A stretch of 64,000 nt of DNA from Carex sylvatica (GCA_964058845.1 CAXKVR010000028.1:124001-188000), one strand, 5' to 3'; numbered from the stretch's first letter, positions 36,973-50,771 are shown. Made by a program: numbers and translations. The notes: generated from the letters alone by a model not told the origin.

Positions 36973-39181
36973 TGTGTGTGATTTTATTGGTCTGGCCGGA
37001 TGGTAGAGTTATCTCATGTTCATGAGGAAAGAGATTAACTATTTTACGACTTGCATTGTATGATTTCTCCTATTTTATATGTTTGGATGATGAATCGTTA
37101 TGCGAGATGACACACTGGATTGATATAACCATCGGCTAATGTGTTGTATAACTTGTGGGCAATGCTCGATGTCATTAGGCAACGTGTATCATTGTGCCTA
37201 TGATCACAGTCGTTGGATTATATTATTTGAATCTTTTGATCCTATTGGCACGGCATGGGGGTGATTTACTTGATCTGTATTATTATTTGGGGCACACAGT
37301 GCTAGGAGTACTAGATTCTAACTTAATTTCTATTTGATATTGTATTTTTTTACTTTAGGTTTATTTTGCACGTTGGCATAATAGATTAACCAAATTATGG
37401 CATCAATTAAAAGTATTGTAAATTCTATTAGATATTGATATAGGTTCACACTCGTGCATATTTTAAATTATATTCGTAATTTATAAATAAAAGTGCTTTG
37501 ACCATAGAGGATCCCTCAGGGGATAATTCTGGGTCACATACTGGGCGATTAGTCGCTCACCCACAAGTCATTTCGTGGGTTTAAGGTACAGCATCTAACG
37601 ATCCACAGTAGGAGTTATCAGGGGCTGTCTTCGATGGCCACACCGCTTGACTTAGCTAGGGTTAGGCTTTGATTAGGTTTACGAGTCCCGTATTTCTTGT
37701 ACTATATATACGGGCTCGATAGATAATGTATCTCCTTTCATTTGATCATGTTATTTTGGATCCGAGACGGATCATATTGTATGATATGTATGTTTATTTA
37801 TTTGTTATGTGACTGATGCTTGATACTTTATATTATTATGCTTTCGTTGTTGATTGATTTATTATTTTATTTATTTTAGTATTCAATGCTTATTGAGTAA
37901 TTAAGCACGAAGCGAGGTTGATCATACTCTAATCTATGATTTCTAGTTTGGGGTGTGACAAAAATTGAATCTATTTAAGAGTTTTTAAAAAAGCAAAATT
38001 AAGTAGTTTTATAAAAATAATTAAAAAAATTTCAATTGAAATTACTATTTTGGTTAGACAGTCGTTTCAGAGAAAAAAATATCGTGCAAAAGTAATAACC
38101 TAAGGGCCATTTATGATCGCATAGTAGAAAGATAAAAAAAATTAACACCAGCAGCGGTTTTCTTTTTCGTTTTCCTTTACAATAGTTCGCAGGTTTTACC
38201 CACTCGCACATCTTATTTAAGCATATGTAGAATTCGAACTGTTGTAATTTCGTAAGATTACGTATGTTACTACAAATTATATTAAATAGTGATGGCAACA
38301 TCGATTCAATTTCTTGCCCTGAGCTCGACCATTTGACTTTTCTTCCTCAATGGAGCATTCCATCCATCAGCTGAGTCAAATAACGATTTACCATGCCACC
38401 TATTCAAAGTGCCAAACAAAAGAACACGAGTTTTGTTAGAAATGAAGATTGTTATATAAGAATTCATATTTTCTAATGTTGCTAAAAAATTGGGTTTAAA
38501 TACACTACACATTTGTCACACCCCGAGACAACCTGCCACGTATTTATACGTAAGACGTATATACAATACATACATTATCAATAATATCTACAAATGCCAC
38601 ATTAAATACACAAATAATAGTCTTACAATAATAATCAAAGTGGTTCAACAGCGGTCACAACATACATGGTTAGAAATACGGTAACAACCATGCATTTCAA
38701 GTGTACCAATTAGTGGAAATTACATAAACAAAACAAAATAAACATAAGTGATATTTAATCATAACCATGGATCCTTCCACTTGCTTTTACTCATGACCTT
38801 GTTGTAGTGCATCTTCCTCATGACTTGGAACCCACATAACAGTGGAACGAGTGAGATATTTGAACATTCTCTCAATGCGAGATTCAGTTCCAGTCCTAGA
38901 TTTTTTAAAATTGACTTAATTCTCAAAAGCATAAAAATGAAATAAATAATAAATGCTCATGTGTTTCTAATGCCATGTAATCCTCCGATCACAAACACTT
39001 TTATTTTCTTTCAAGTTTTCCATTAGTCCATTTATCTTGTCATTTCAATGGAAAGTCCAACCAACAGTGAGAGGTTGTCTCACTAGACGAGGAGTCCACC
39101 CTACGCTAGGTCTTGATCCATAACGGGAAGTCCAACTGATGCCACGTTAACAAGGAGTCCAGTCGAACACTGGACACAAAA
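36973..39181. other. Intergenic DNA with two facing LTR-like ends
   Basis: GGGGTGTGACA ends at about 37961 and TGTCACACCCC begins at about 38516, i.e. the same 11-mer in opposite orientation. TGTCACACCCC-type starts occur in plant LTR elements, so these may be the edges of two decayed elements (to the left of 37961 on the minus strand and to the right of 38516 on the plus strand). No domain-coding sequence is visible. Assignment is inference. Confidence 0.35.
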
Positions 39182-39189
39182 TATACATC

Positions 39190-39398
39190 CAATGGCGGAC
39201 TTAAGAAGAATGAATGGGGGTCAATTGACCCCCATTTGTTTTCATTTTTTTTATATATTTATGTATGATTTATATACAATTTAGTGTAAAATGTCAAAAT
39301 ACTGTAAAATTGACCCCCATTTTACGTAAAAAAATTGTATACGATCGACCCCTATATGTATTTGACCCTCATAGTTCGAATGTCTGGCTCCGCCTCTG
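39190..39398. mobile_element. hAT-type miniature element (209 bp)
   Basis: Ends CAATGGCGGACTTA and TGGCTCCGCCTCTG are diverged inverted repeats of the same CA..GGCGGA type as the element at 4184. Flanking octamers TATACATC (39182-39189) and TATATATC (39399-39406) differ at one base. The interior has an internal hairpin GGGGGTCAATTGACCCCC. Confidence 0.78.
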
Positions 39399-39406
39399 TA
39401 TATATC

Positions 39407-40200
39407 TCGATATGCGAACATATCAGCCCTTGTTTACATCATATATATTGACTCAACACAATACATTATATAAGTCCGTTGATGAAACGAATAATCATAT
39501 TCTAATATTTTATAACAAAGTCAAACAGTTGTTTGAATTCAACATGCATAATTGAACTGTATAAAAATAAATGCATACAAATAATAAGTAATAATTTTAC
39601 AAAGTCTAGGAGACTCGCACCTGTTATTGTAGTAGATTCATATTCGTTCTTCCACTCTTTTAGCACTTCATAATTCAAACTTAAATTACATAAACACGAC
39701 TCTAATCAACATCACCTAACAACACTTGTTTATAATATTAATATTATTTAGTCATCATTTATCTACTTGAACATCCGTTAAAAATATGAAGTAAAAATAC
39801 AATAAGAGACAGAGAGAGTGAAAGATTGTAATTTAAATTTGTTTTCTAAACATAATCAAAAATAAAATCAAAAGTTGGTGGTAAGTCAAAAATAAATATT
39901 ATATAATTTTAATATACTTAATTATTATTTACTACTTTTAATTGTCTAAAACTTCAACATAATATCACTATTATCTTGATACATGTATTAGATATTGTTT
40001 ATGTAAAGTTTAAAGCATATATAAATCTTTAAAATATATATTGAAAAATTGTCTAGCGTTTTATTAAAATAACAACATGTGTCACAAATAGATGGAACGG
40101 TTCAACGAGGGTTCACGTAAATTTGAATTTAGTTGAGGAGCGGGATTAACATGAGGGGACGCGAATCATGATTGAACTGAGATAGTTAATAGTAGTGGTC
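39407..40200. other. AT-rich intergenic DNA, nothing recognised
   Basis: No open frame, repeat or RNA feature that I could support. Confidence 0.5.
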
Positions 40201-40211
40201 ATAGTTATAAA

Positions 40212-42972
40212 TTTTTTTTTTTTTTTGAGAAACTGATAGTGGCTATCAGTGTATTACATCAGAATGTATTTATTACAAACTACCTGTTTATAACAGCAAC
40301 TACAAAGAAAAACAACAAAATGAACCTGCTACTTTAAAAACACTGAATGAATGAACACATCAAGGTTTAACAGTGCTTCATCCACAACTGCACTTCCTGT
40401 ATAGCCTGATTCTCTATTACCATTGAATGAGCACCTTTTCCATCAAAAATGAGTCTGTTTTGATTTTTCCAAATATGCCAACAGCCACCAAAGAATAAAG
40501 AACTCCATGTTTGACCTCCTACTCTGACTCTGCCTGCTCTATGTGAGTTTGCAACGATGCTTTGTATTGTGTCTCCATGGTGATATATCTGAAAACCGGC
40601 TTTAAGAGAGTAGATATGCCAGAACAATCTTGCTATATGACACCGAAAGAAGAGGTGTAGAGTAGTTTCTAATGTTTGAGTATGACAAACTTCACGTTTA
40701 ATTGCACAATTAAATCTCCTTCGAATCATATTCTCTTGAGTCAATAATTTATCATGAATAAAAATAAGAGCAAACACTCTAACCGTGGGTGGTACTTTCA
40801 GTCGCCAGATATACTGGTACTGGCACACTATTCTTCCTTCCGAGATTTTCACCTCATAAAATGATTTCGCTGAATATTCTTTATTTTTGGCTCATCGCCA
40901 TTGAATAACATATGCTGATGAAGTGTTTAGTACTGTGTTATCTAGCACCCCTTCTTGTACTGCCACTTGGAGAGACCACTTTCGGTTTGCCGGTACCGGC
41001 GTGTCTATTGTTGCCACTGTCGGAACTGTCCACGAATCAAACCAATAAGATATGCAATCTCCTGTGCTAATATGACACTGTGTACTCCAATCAAAATGTG
41101 GTCTAATTTTGTGTAGTTGCATCCAAAAGAAAGATCCATCACACATCCATATTTTGTGATGATGTTGAGATGTAGTTGTCGATTTCAGCATAGTAGCGGT
41201 TACTGCCCATAAGGAGTTTTGATACCGAACCTGGTATAATTGTCACCACCATCGCAATAATAAGGAGATGTTCCTAATTAGCAAATTGGAAACCCCCAAG
41301 CCTCCATATTATTTCAGTATGCATACCTCAGACCATCTAATCAACGAAACACCTTTCTTGGTCTCTGTCTGACCCCACAGAAATCTCTGTCGAATTTTAT
41401 CCAATCTATTAATGACCCACTTTGGCAATAAGAATGATGACATAAAATATATAGGGATGGAACTTAACACCGAATTAACTAGTTGAAGCCGACCACCTCT
41501 TGAGATTAGCCGACCCTTCCAGCCTTGTAATTTAGATTCTAATTTTTCAATTAGAGGCATGTATAAAGTCTTATTCGGCTTCTTTATTGTAAGGGGCAAT
41601 CCCAAGTAATTAATTGGGAATTGGGTTTGAACACAACCTAATATCTCTGAGATGACAGGTATCTGATCCCGTTAGATATTAATAGGAATCCAGGAGCTTT
41701 TCTCAAAGTTTATATTCAACCCAGAAATAGCCGTGAATAATCTCAATATGATTTTTAAGGATACGATAGATGTATTATCATTGTTAACAATGAATATCGT
41801 ATCATCAGCATATTGATGAATTTTCACTGCCTTGCGCAATTTGGAAGATATTTTGTGATGTGTTGAGTTATTTATTACCTCAATCATTTTTTGGAGCACA
41901 TCCACTGTAATATCAAATAACATTGGGAAAAGGGGACCCCCCTGCCTTAACCCTTTTCTGTGCTTAAAAAATTCAGAAACTTCACCATTAATGACAATGC
42001 GGGAAGAGGCTGTGTTGAGCAAGTTTTCAATCCACCTTACCAATCAATTCAGGAAACCCCGTGCTACCATGACATCTCACAAATAATACCAATTAACCAA
42101 GTCGAAAGCCTTTGAAAAATTTATCTTGACAAAGCAAGCTGATTTTGCTGTGGTAGAGATATGATGGAGCATCTCTCTTATGGAATTGAAATTTTCCGTA
42201 ATTTGTCTACCTTGAATAAAAGCCGTTTGACTTGGAGATATCAAGTCAGGAAGCATTTCCCTCAATCGGTTGGCTAATAGCTTGGATATTAATTTAGGAA
42301 TTGCATTTATCACACTAATTGGTCTATAATCCCCTACATATTCTGAGATTTCTTTCTTCGGTACCATAATTATGTTTGCTTGGTTCACCTCTTCTAAATT
42401 AAGGGTATGGTTGTAAAAAACATGCATAATTATGAAAATCTTATCTTTCAGTAGAGGCCAATGCTTCTAAAGTAGTTCATTGGGTATGCCATCTGGATCC
42501 AATGATTTATTTTTAGCTAATTGCTTTACCGTCATTTCGATTTCCATTTCTGTGAAAGGAAGCTCCAGACCCGTTAAGGTTGGGTTTATCGGGTATAGCT
42601 TCTCTGGTTTGAATTTGATCACTGGATTTTGAACACCTACTAGCCCTTCCATTTGTGTTCTAAATGCTTCTATGATTCGGTCTTCATCAGTAATTAAATC
42701 CCCTTGTATTTTGAGATAAGAAACTTTATTTCTTCTATGTCTTGCGGATGCTAGTGCATGGAAATATCGGGTATTTTTATCTCTCGTTTTTAACCATTTG
42801 CAATGAGATCGATCTATGGTGCCATCTTGATTCAATAATACCCGCTAAAGCATATGCCCTTTCTTTTACCATAATTCTAAACATGTATTCATATCCCTCC
42901 ATCTTTCTTTGTTCCTCAATTCGATCCAAAAATAGGATAGTTTTCTTACAGAACTGCAACTGCTTTTCTGGT
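40212..42972 (-). mobile_element. 5'-truncated LINE (reverse transcriptase part), inactive
   Basis: Minus-strand L1-like ORF2 remnant broken into at least seven frames. In order: pre-RT region with KTRDKNTRYFHALASARHRR, PDGIPNE, YRPISVINAIPKLISKLLA, PSQTAFIQGRQI, FSKAFDLVNW, GLRQGGPLFPMLF, catalytic YADD (complement of 41801-41812), INFEKS, and a zinc-binding RVT region (WRLKVPP...HTQTLETTLHLFFRCHIA) ending at 40367. No RNase H domain follows, unlike the LINE at 12.5 kb. A 15-nt T run at 40212-40226 is its poly-A tail. TAGTTATAAA before the tail and TAGTTATT at about 42973 may be a weak target duplication. Confidence 0.9.
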
Positions 42973-42980
42973 TAGTTATT

Positions 42981-45971
42981 TTGAGGAAAATAATATATGG
43001 ACTGTTGTAATTTAATTGCGCTGAATCTGATCTCTATTGTACTGGATATTTTAATTTAATTTTGTTGTGGCCTCCTAATTGATTATTTATAAAATGAAAA
43101 TTTTAATCCAGTTGTACCTTTAAGTTACGTGGCGTTACAAAATTAACACAGATATGTTCGTTTCTATTAAAGTTGTTTCGTGAATTTTGACTAGGTTCAT
43201 TTTTACTCATCAACTCAATTTTAGAGAATCTGAACCTGTTATATACCTCCCGTATAACTCAAAACAACCCTGGTCAATGTTATATATCCTCTGAATTCAT
43301 CAAGGACAATCGTCAATATCTTTTTTTTCCACAAATCAAAGTGTGAAATGGCGTGGAATCGTTGGATTTGAGGGGATTTTGATATGGCTCAGTAATTACA
43401 GCACTTCGGCTCATTTAGTCATTTTTGTCTGGATCGTAGAGAAATAGTATTAATCCAGTTATATGATGTTTATGTTTGCATTATATAGTTGAAACTAATT
43501 ACAAGTTAAAGCAACAAGAGAAATTTTGAGATAAAGTAATATGATAACTTATATGTGGCAAAGTCTATTAGACAACATAAGATACACATCAAGAAAAAAT
43601 GCGCAAGCATTTAACTCTTTGTCAATTTAATTGACTCATGTACCTTTAATAGTAATATAACTTATGTCCATTTTATTGATTTGATGAAAGGGTAAATAAC
43701 TAATTGAAAGTGCATATAGAAATATATGAAGTACAAGCAAGTTCTTACACAGTAGTTATCTAAAATACTTTGAGATATGCACTGAGTTTTCAGTACATAC
43801 AGCTATGCCCATAGAGATAAGGCATATAGTCTGAATTTTGAAAGTGTTTGATATTCATTAACAAAGTAAAAAACTAGCTTGATTGGAAATCAAGATCCTG
43901 AAAGAATGATTAAGGTAATGGTTACCATAATCATTAATAGGCAAGATTATCAAAGAATGTGAAAAGGTTCACATTTTCTATCTCATATAGTACCTCAGTG
44001 TTTTGGTAGCTATATTGATTTTTGTATCAACATAATTTGAGAAATAAATAAGCTTTATAAACCAGCTATCATTAAATCAAAAGGAAATGCACATGTATCA
44101 CTATGTTAACTCTTAAATGAGTACCATTAAGTTATAGAAGAAACACCATATGTGATATGAGATGGAGAGCTTTTCATATGATTCTTGTTGTTGGATTTTG
44201 AGACTTATGAAGTGTCAGTTGACTATGTGAGTCAAATCCAATAATCCGATAAATACATGAAATGTAGAACATGTAAAGAAAACAATCGAGCATCATGAAT
44301 TAGAATAAGTGTTATTGCTCAAAATAGATTATATTTTTGAGGGATTTAATTCTTTTAAGAAACGGTGGGAGCGATCTAAGGATCATTGAACATCTCTTTA
44401 AGATATAAACTATTGTTATTTGGAATAGATGTTAAGGTTAGTGGGAATTAAGTTGAACTTGACACAAACGAGTTATGTAAAAGTTATGAAACTTACACTG
44501 AAAGAATTGGCTCATAAGTGACGAGTAACAAGTCAAGCAAAAGGTTGCTTAATTACCTCTTTCACCACGTACACTGCATAATGGGTAGGCTATACATCTG
44601 AGATATGCATAAAGGATTTATAATTCTGTGTAGGACACAGATGAACTCTTGTATTATGTGGAAGCAATGGAAAGGCCCAAATACCAATAGAATATTGGCT
44701 ACGAGTCATGAATTCGATCTGAAATGTATTCCATATGCGATGATTAGGTCAATAACTTTGTTAACCATCCAAAAGCATAGGGCTTGTCGGAACAAATGGT
44801 TTTTCATCTGATAAAAATCGAATGGATATAAATTTGATTGTATACAAGGTACGAATGATTAAGAACGATACTTTCTCATTTGTGATCATGTTTATAGTCA
44901 ATTGTATCAACCTTAACGACTCAAACTAGTATCAAACGAGCTGTTGGCGATCGAATCACAAGCTACCAGATCAATCCATGAGCTACAAATTTTTCTGTAA
45001 GTCCTACATATAACTAAAAAGAAGATCACATATTATGTCAAGTAACTAACTAGAGAGCAACTAGCAAATTGATCGTAGAAAACGATGCAATTTTTAGATT
45101 GAATTTATAATTACATATATTTCCGGACATTTGCGAAAAATTCCTAGAGACGTATCGGCGCACCTACTCACCGATGGTGACCAAATTCAATTGCACAAGA
45201 ATCTTTTGTACTTGGCTCTGTACGAGTGGGGAATCGCGGGAGGGAAAAGAAACAGACAATTAGCGGACACGGGATACGGATACAATTTTAGGTATGAAAC
45301 CGGATATAGACAAATAATTATATGTATCGGACATGATTTCATATTGTGACACCAAATAATTGTGTCAATTTTTATTTGCCACTGAAACTTGAAACCATGA
45401 TTCCTATGCATATTTGCTGAATATGCTGGGCCATTAAATATTCTGGACTAAATTCTCTTCTGCCTATTTCCTCATTTCATTAGTGACTCCATTGACTGAA
45501 AAAAGTATATTAGATGTTATTTCTTTACCGAATGTACATCATAATTTATTTCTAATTATTCAAATTATATTTATATTTGTATTTATATTTGTCTAATATT
45601 CAATCTATATTCATATCCATTTAACATTCGATTCATATGTATCCAAATATCCGTATCTGAAAATTTATAACAAATAAAGATACAGTCTGATCACTATCCG
45701 TCCATATCCGAACCATTTACACCCATACTTCTCTTCTCCACTTAAGCTGCAACTAAATATCATCTCATTTCGTTTGATTTTTAGGATTTTGTATTATCAC
45801 TGATTCAATTTCACCAATTTTTTGTTAAAAATAATTAATTTCAACAAACAAACACTTAGAAGACCCATACGACAAAATTCTTCCGACGCACATAAACAAA
45901 ACCACAGAGATTTCAAAATTCACTCTTGTATATGGTATTAGAGCTATCCGAAACACACAAAATTTTACATA
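42981..45971. other. Intergenic DNA, mostly unassigned
   Basis: About 3 kb without a recognisable gene. Part (about 45250-45735) contains GGATACGGATAC and its complement and ends CCGAACCATTTACACCCATA. The reverse complement of that end, GGGTGTAAATGG, resembles the ends of plant miniature elements, but I could not define its left end or a target duplication. The region just above 45971 should include the 3' UTR of the peroxidase gene. Confidence 0.4.
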
Positions 45972-48900
45972 TCAGTTTCCAAGCAGAGAGGTCAAAATTG
46001 CCAAACCAGCAATTACAATTATGATATTGAGAAAATAATTGGATTTGAGAGGTTTATCTGGACTGCCTCCTATGGCTTCATACTCAGCCCTTAGCTTCTG
46101 CTTCATGGTATTTGATAAATCTTTCTGCATTCCAAAAATACCATTTTCGGTTCATTTATTCTTTTCTAAAAACTATTATTATGTTTTTATTTGCGGCAGA
46201 AGAAAAGATGATATAGGTAGCTGTGATTTTATTTAATCCTGCAAGTTATAAAAGAAAGTGAATCAAGGTAAATAAATTTCTTTTTGATGATTTTAAAGCA
46301 ACCCAGCAACTGTGAATGTGCTTTTGCTTTGGCATCTATTATCAAGAGAATGGCATGGCTGAGTCTAAAAATAAGAAAAAAAGTTGGAGAAAAAAGAGAA
46401 AAAGAAAAAACCTCGCCAGAGGAATATTTGGCTGCGACAAAAGGCTCAGGAGTCGGGGGCTTCGCTTCATCATCTATTGAGATCCCCTGTGCCATATCAA
46501 AAGGTAACAAAAGGTTAACATGGTCACTGTTTTCATAGTATCTTGTGGTTTTAACAATGAATAAAGCTTCCATTGTAAGTAAAGATAACTGCACATCAAT
46601 GCCAAAGTTACCCCTTTTCCTCCTATTTTTTTTTTTTTTTTTTCAAAAAAAAAAAAATAGGAGGAAAAGGGGTAACTTTGGCATTGATATGCAGTAATCT
46701 TTGTTAGAGATGTTACACCTTTTCCTCCTATTAACCCTTCTTAGTTAGAGATGTTACACCTTTTATCACATAGAATCCTGTTGGTAAAATTCTATGCAAT
46801 TTTGAGCATGTTTGATATTCCATGCTAATAAACCTCAGTTCAATGTTCAAATCATTTGCTGAACAGTAAAACATAATCAATTTTCATAATTTGTTACTTG
46901 TATAATTCATATTTTATATATCATATTGTATATGTATAATGTAATGTTGCACTTTAAATTATAAAATCAATTAATGTAAATTTTCCACATTGTCAATGGA
47001 TCCCAAGGGTGTTTGGGTGATATTATTAGCAGCCATCTGTAATAATTGCAGTTATATTATAAGGTTCTGTTATGTGTTTTTAGCTGGATTTGGGTGTATT
47101 AATCCATGCTCGACTTATTATTAGGTTTCTGTTATGTGTTTTTTCAGCTGTAAACCTGCCTTTCATATTCAAACAAAAAGGATATCAACCAAAAAGTAGA
47201 AAAATTAATAAAAAGAAAAGTAAAATAAAACTACTCACCTCAGGCGGATCAAATAATGCACCCAGGTTGCTAAGCTTGGCATGAGCCTCGGCATAGTCCT
47301 TGAAGAATGCCTCTTGGTTTTCTGCGTACTTTTCAGCATATACCTGTACATTCAAATATTTTCAAGTAAAATATTAATTCATATTCAAACTCATTTCTTT
47401 ATGTCTTTTATAGACTGTTAAATCATTTCTACCTTGAAAGACGGGTCGTCAAAGAGAGCTGCATCAGTGGGCAAAACTAGAAGATCCTCATCCCTTCTTT
47501 CTTTGATATCCTAATTAAACACAAATCATGTAGTACCCACAAATGATGCAACTTAACAAGTTTAAGAAGGCAAGAACAAGAAAGAAATGTACCCTGAAAT
47601 AACTATTGTCAAACTTTAACCATTGAGCGGTCCAAGACTGCCCTCCGGGGGCACCAGGTCCATCTTTCTATAAATAGAAAAAAAGCAGATTATCATTAAG
47701 ATGGCATATAATTTTACACTTGAACAAGCCTCTGTGCTTAACATTAAAATTGTAAAATTAGGAAGGGTGTTCATGAGTTATCACATAGTAAAAAGAAACA
47801 AAAGCAACATACAGTGTATTTTGTCTCAGGTTTACCCCAGCCGCTTCGCTCTGGCCTTGACCTTCCCAGTGTATGTGCTCCTGAAAGTGCAACTATATCC
47901 TAGAATCTCAAAAAAGCGGAGAACACTCAAGAATGTGAAATTACGCATTAGATGAAAAGGTAATGCAAGGGAAATACCCTACAAGTACTAAAACAATGTA
48001 AAAACATAAACCTTATCATCCAAGCCCATTCTGTAGAAAACATCCCTCAAGTGCTGAGCTGGCGAAGGTGGGCCTGCATCTGTAGTTACACGTAGGAGTG
48101 ATTTAAAAAAATTTCAAACAGATAACAAAGTGGGAGGGAGAAACCTTTTTTTTTGGGTGGGGGGCTAACCAGGAAGCTTCCCCTCTGGAGGACACTGATC
48201 CGGCCCGGTAACATCAACTCTTCCATACTTCATAGGAATTTTCGGACCACCAGCTTCCTGAAATTCATAAAATTGACAAAATTATAAAACATTATAAATT
48301 AAGCAGGAGAGCTTCAGAATTTGATATTTCCTTGGGGGGGATTCTGGGAAATGTGAGATGTTCCACAGTAATTGTAATTTGGGAGGGGCTGTTTTGCCAT
48401 TTTAGTCTTTTCAAGGTGGTGTGTTGGACGTGATAGTCAGGTACCTGTACCGATGCTTGATGGTACCGTAAAATCATAACTGATACGGGTTAGTCCTGGT
48501 ATGTGTGATGTAGGTTGAGACTTTGTACTGTTATTATTCTTTTATTTGTATTAAATCCACTATTTTTTTTTAAATAGTGAATTTCAGTTTTTCTTCAAAT
48601 AAGAGAAGAATTTTTTTTTTAAACAAGAGCAAATGAGAAAATCTGAAACCTCAATGGCCGTGGCGCTTGCTAATTGAAATAAATCAGCATATGTGACACC
48701 AGGATACTTATCTTTTATTGGCTGTATCAACTTTAGAGCATTTATCAGACCTGCATTAAATTATTACTCTTCCATATAAAATTTCAAAAAGTGTAATTCT
48801 AATATTTGTTAAGTACTAGGATAAAACCAGAACAGGTGTTGTATTTTTCTATACCAAATTTTTTATAATAAGTATAAAACACTAAATTCATTGTGGCAAT

Positions 48901-49633
48901 TAATTTAGAGGCATTTTTTGTTCTTTTTATTGAGATTTCTAGGAACTAAAATTTATGCGTACCAGCATTGGCACCATGTTTTAGCTCCGCCTCAAAACGA
49001 AGGCTTCCATTGGCCCCACCTCTCTGAGGCCACTCCTCTATGTTTTTGTCATAGGTACCGGCATCATGCCATCCAAGTCGTACCTATTTTATTTTAACAA
49101 TACCTCATTAGAAATTTAGAACACAACAAGTAATGTAATCCTATTTGATTTTTATCAATTACGATTATTGCTTTCTTTATTGCAATGTACCAGGATGGGG
49201 TGGCAGTAGGTGCTCTTAAGTAGCTCCTTCATGTCTTCTTTAGCGCCTTTCAGTTGTACCGGATCTGATGCAGCGCATATCACTGTGGTCGAACCTGTTG
49301 CGTGTCTCTGCTGTGACATTCGAAATTAAAGATTCATTTATTAGAAGGACATCATTCATCATTCAAGAGGAAGTACGAAATTGACTCTCCAGTCTCAATT
49401 AATCTTTGTCCGCCATAAAATAGAAATAAAACCTTGCAAGCTCCAGTCAGCGACCGATTAGAGAGAGGAGAAACAGAGCTCCTAGAAGCCGAGAGGTGAA
49501 CAGATCGAGACGAGAGGTGGTATTTAAGAGAAAATGAAGAGGAACGGGGAAGAAGCAGAGAGGTCGATCGAGTCACCGCCGGTGCACGGTAAGCATAGTT
49601 GACTGAATTGGAGGAAGCTATGCGCTCCGCCAT
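45972..49633 (-). CDS. tAPX: Thylakoid-bound L-ascorbate peroxidase, chloroplast
   Basis: Heme peroxidase reducing H2O2 with ascorbate at the thylakoid. Exons: 49433-49633, 49191-49310, 48963-49083, 48650-48750, 48170-48257, 48012-48079, 47813-47899, 47593-47667, 47433-47510, 47239-47343, 46412-46486, 45972-46124; about 423 aa. The start chosen, [10 protein letters not shown], opens a Ser/Arg-rich transit peptide; the open frame continues further 5' but with untypical sequence. Distal site [17 protein letters not shown]; proximal heme histidine in [20 protein letters not shown]. Exon 10 has the chloroplast-type segment [19 protein letters not shown]. The last exon gives a hydrophobic anchor ([20 protein letters not shown]) ending at TGA 45972-45974, which separates the thylakoid from the stromal form. 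Introns are GT-AG. Confidence 0.96.
46583..46700. repeat. Hairpin-forming inverted repeat in a peroxidase intron
   Basis: TGCACATCAATGCCAAAGTT...CCTCCTATTTTT is followed at once by AAAAATAGGAGG...AACTTTGGCATTGATATGCA. Arms are about 50 nt with two or three mismatches and a T/A-rich tip. Just downstream, GTTAGAGATGTTACACCTTTT occurs twice. It lies in the intron between exons 10 and 11 of tAPX. Confidence 0.92.
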
Positions 49634-50166
49634 TAGAGAAGCTTCGCGAAGGAACAATGTCTCTTCAAGTGGAGTAAGGGGCAGGAGGGAGCGCTCTGTT
49701 TTCTCTTTTGGTTGGTTTTGGTGCGGCTCACAATCTTCTTTGACCAACGGGGAATTGCCGCGTGCCAGTTTACTTGGGAAAGGAATATGCGCCTTTCCGA
49801 GCATTCATACTACTAATTTTTCAGTACAACCATAAATTTATTGATTCAGATTCCCATGAGGGATCTGCATCGTCCATTTCAGATAATGTTGTCCGATTGT
49901 ACCGACAGAGCCGTTGCGAATTTCATCTAACTGAATCTGGGATGTTGATTCTGAAACACACGGTAGAAATTTGAGTTCATTATTCATTTGTACACATGCA
50001 ATTGGATGACATCCCCAGCTTTTTTGTTGTTTTTCAAATTTTAATCGTGCTTATTTGTCCCCCTCGTGCGAGTGCAAACGCCTCTGACAATAGAGCTATT
50101 TGACCAGTTGGTGCCGAGTTTGACCAGAAATGGAATTCGCTCTTTTGATTCTTTCCTAACCCTAAG
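49634..50166. promoter_or_regulatory. Upstream region of the tAPX gene
   Basis: Intergenic DNA that should hold the 5' UTR and promoter of the minus-strand peroxidase gene. No distinct promoter element can be named by eye. Confidence 0.35.
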
Positions 50167-50709
50167 TAGGAGTGTTCAAATGATTCGGTTTATTTGGTTT
50201 TGAACTGAACAAAAAAATTTCGGTTTAAATGGTTTAGTTATTTAGTTCAAATGATTTGGTTCGATTTATTTTATGAAGTAATTCGGTTTAAATAGTTCGG
50301 TTCGGTTTTAATTTCTTTAAATCGAATAAATCGAACCGATCGGTTAATAATAATTCAAGTATTATTTTGGACTTAAAAATCAAGAATAAATATTGATCTA
50401 TAACTTTGGATATTTTAGAACATCAATATTTGTATAAAATTGAACTATGTGTGTAATTGTATCTTAATTTTTATTTTTATTAAATTATGAATGTATTGAC
50501 TTATGTATTGAGTTTTGATTTTTTGAAATTGAATTCTTCTATTTGGTTCAACCGAACAAACTGAAGTTTAGTTCGGTTTAATCGGTTCGGTTTTAGTTCG
50601 GTTGGACATTTTAATTCGGTCAGTTCGGTTGAGTTTTAATCGGTTTGATTTTAGTTCGGTTTGACAAATTTAGTTCGGTTTAAACTGAACCGACCGTTTG
50701 AACACCCCT
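50167..50709. mobile_element. Miniature element with TTCGGTTTAATCGG repeats (~543 bp)
   Basis: Starts TAGGAGTGTTCAAATGATTC and ends GACCGTTTGAACACCCCT, inverted ends. Flanks ACCCTAAG (left) and ACCCCTAAG (right) look like an approximate target duplication. The interior is rich in TTCGGTT and AACCGAA words in both directions. Same general type as the element at 11572. Confidence 0.75.
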
Positions 50710-50771
50710 ACCCCTAAGGCCTAAACCCAAGGTATAATTTATCTAGGAAACCCAATGCATTATTTTTATTA

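Noticed and set aside
49634..49804. 57-codon N-terminal extension of the ascorbate peroxidase
   Set aside because: The frame is open, but [10 protein letters not shown] gives a normal-length Ser-rich transit peptide, while the extension is charged and unlike one.
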